From Lachnospiraceae bacterium (lineage in GTDB: Bacteria > Bacillota > Clostridia > Lachnospirales > Lachnospiraceae), in NCBI GenBank assembly GCA_017477805.1, contig JAFUUM010000175.1, forward strand, positions 1 to 6,289: a stretch of DNA of 6,289 bases, read 5' to 3'. Below are positions 6,051-6,289 of the stretch, in pieces (position 1 is the first letter of the stretch; each line of letters begins with the position of its first letter). The translations under genes and the position numbers were made by a program. The notes below the pieces were generated by a model. The model searched no databases. It was not told the DNA's origin and was given only the letters and a program-made list of their open reading frames with translations.

Positions 6051-6289
6051 TTAGATTGCGACGCCCCGGGGCTGTGTGCCCGGGATGGCGATGGGGGTAT
6101 TTCTGCCGGATGTTGTCAGGTGTTTTCTGGTTTCCAGATAAGCTGCCAGCTTTTGTTTGTAGCCTGTGCCGTATTTGGAAAAGGAAACACCGTAGATCTC
6201 CAGTTCATTTAAGAGGTGGGTCATCCACAGTGGATAGGCGCCTCCAACTTTGATCTCCATAAGAACGTAGTCTTTCGGAAGAAGAAGCC
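6051..6289 (-). CDS. VTC-domain polyphosphate polymerase family protein, C-terminal fragment (5' end outside window)
   Basis: The last 78 residues of the protein are visible, ending at TAA 6051-6053; the start lies beyond base 6289. The segment reads LPKDYVLMEIKVGGAYPLW and continues to ELEIYGVSFSKYGTGYK. This matches the last part of the VTC fold: MEIKV holds a conserved glutamate and lysine of the tunnel wall, and SFSKYG is a typical closing motif. Family members make or bind polyphosphate from ATP at the membrane. The tail after ETRK (TSGRNTPIAIPGTQPRG) is a short proline-containing extension that looks disordered. A gap of 75 bases separates it from DUF4956 with no terminator, so the two are likely co-transcribed. 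Assignment rests on the C-terminal third only. Confidence 0.82.
   Translation of the reverse strand, partial: LLLPKDYVLMEIKVGGAYPLWMTHLLNELEIYGVSFSKYGTGYKQKLAAYLETRKHLTTSGRNTPIAIPGTQPRGVAI

Overview
The window looks like chromosomal DNA of an anaerobic Clostridia species, most likely a Lachnospiraceae relative. The main reason is the SCIFF peptide and its radical SAM maturase, a pair that is close to universal in Clostridia and rare elsewhere. The Firmicutes-style ribosome binding sites (AGGAGG, GAGGA) and the mid-range GC coding sequence agree with this. No rRNA, tRNA, CRISPR array, insertion sequence or origin was seen. Every gene I can support lies on the minus strand, so the text below runs from high to low coordinates.

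Upstream block, 6289 to 3367. It begins with the C-terminal end of a VTC-type polyphosphate polymerase. Next is a DUF4956 membrane protein whose reading frame is cut by an in-frame TAG, although the same frame continues with family-like C-terminal sequence. An OmpR-type response regulator and a sensor histidine kinase follow. The TGA that ends the DUF4956 frame overlaps the regulator ATG (TGATG), and only 3 bases separate regulator from kinase. I see no terminator or convincing internal promoter, so this reads as one operon pairing polyphosphate-type membrane functions with a two-component system.

Downstream block, 3343 to 1. A clear sigma-A type promoter just after the kinase stop drives scfA, the 49-residue six-cysteine SCIFF precursor. 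A strong 11-bp hairpin with a short T-run sits between scfA and scfB and directly precedes the scfB ribosome binding site. It probably lets the peptide be made in excess over its enzyme. scfB encodes the radical SAM/SPASM maturase that forms thioether cross-links in the peptide (ranthipeptide class). Fifteen bases later begins a CopA-like P1B-type copper ATPase with no N-terminal metal-binding domain, running off the window before its last membrane helices.

Points most worth a second look: the operon joining SCIFF, its maturase and a metal ATPase without its own metal-binding domain; the scfA-scfB hairpin; glycine at SCIFF position 37, where a threonine accepts the thioether in the characterised homologue as I recall it; and the amber codon inside the DUF4956 gene.
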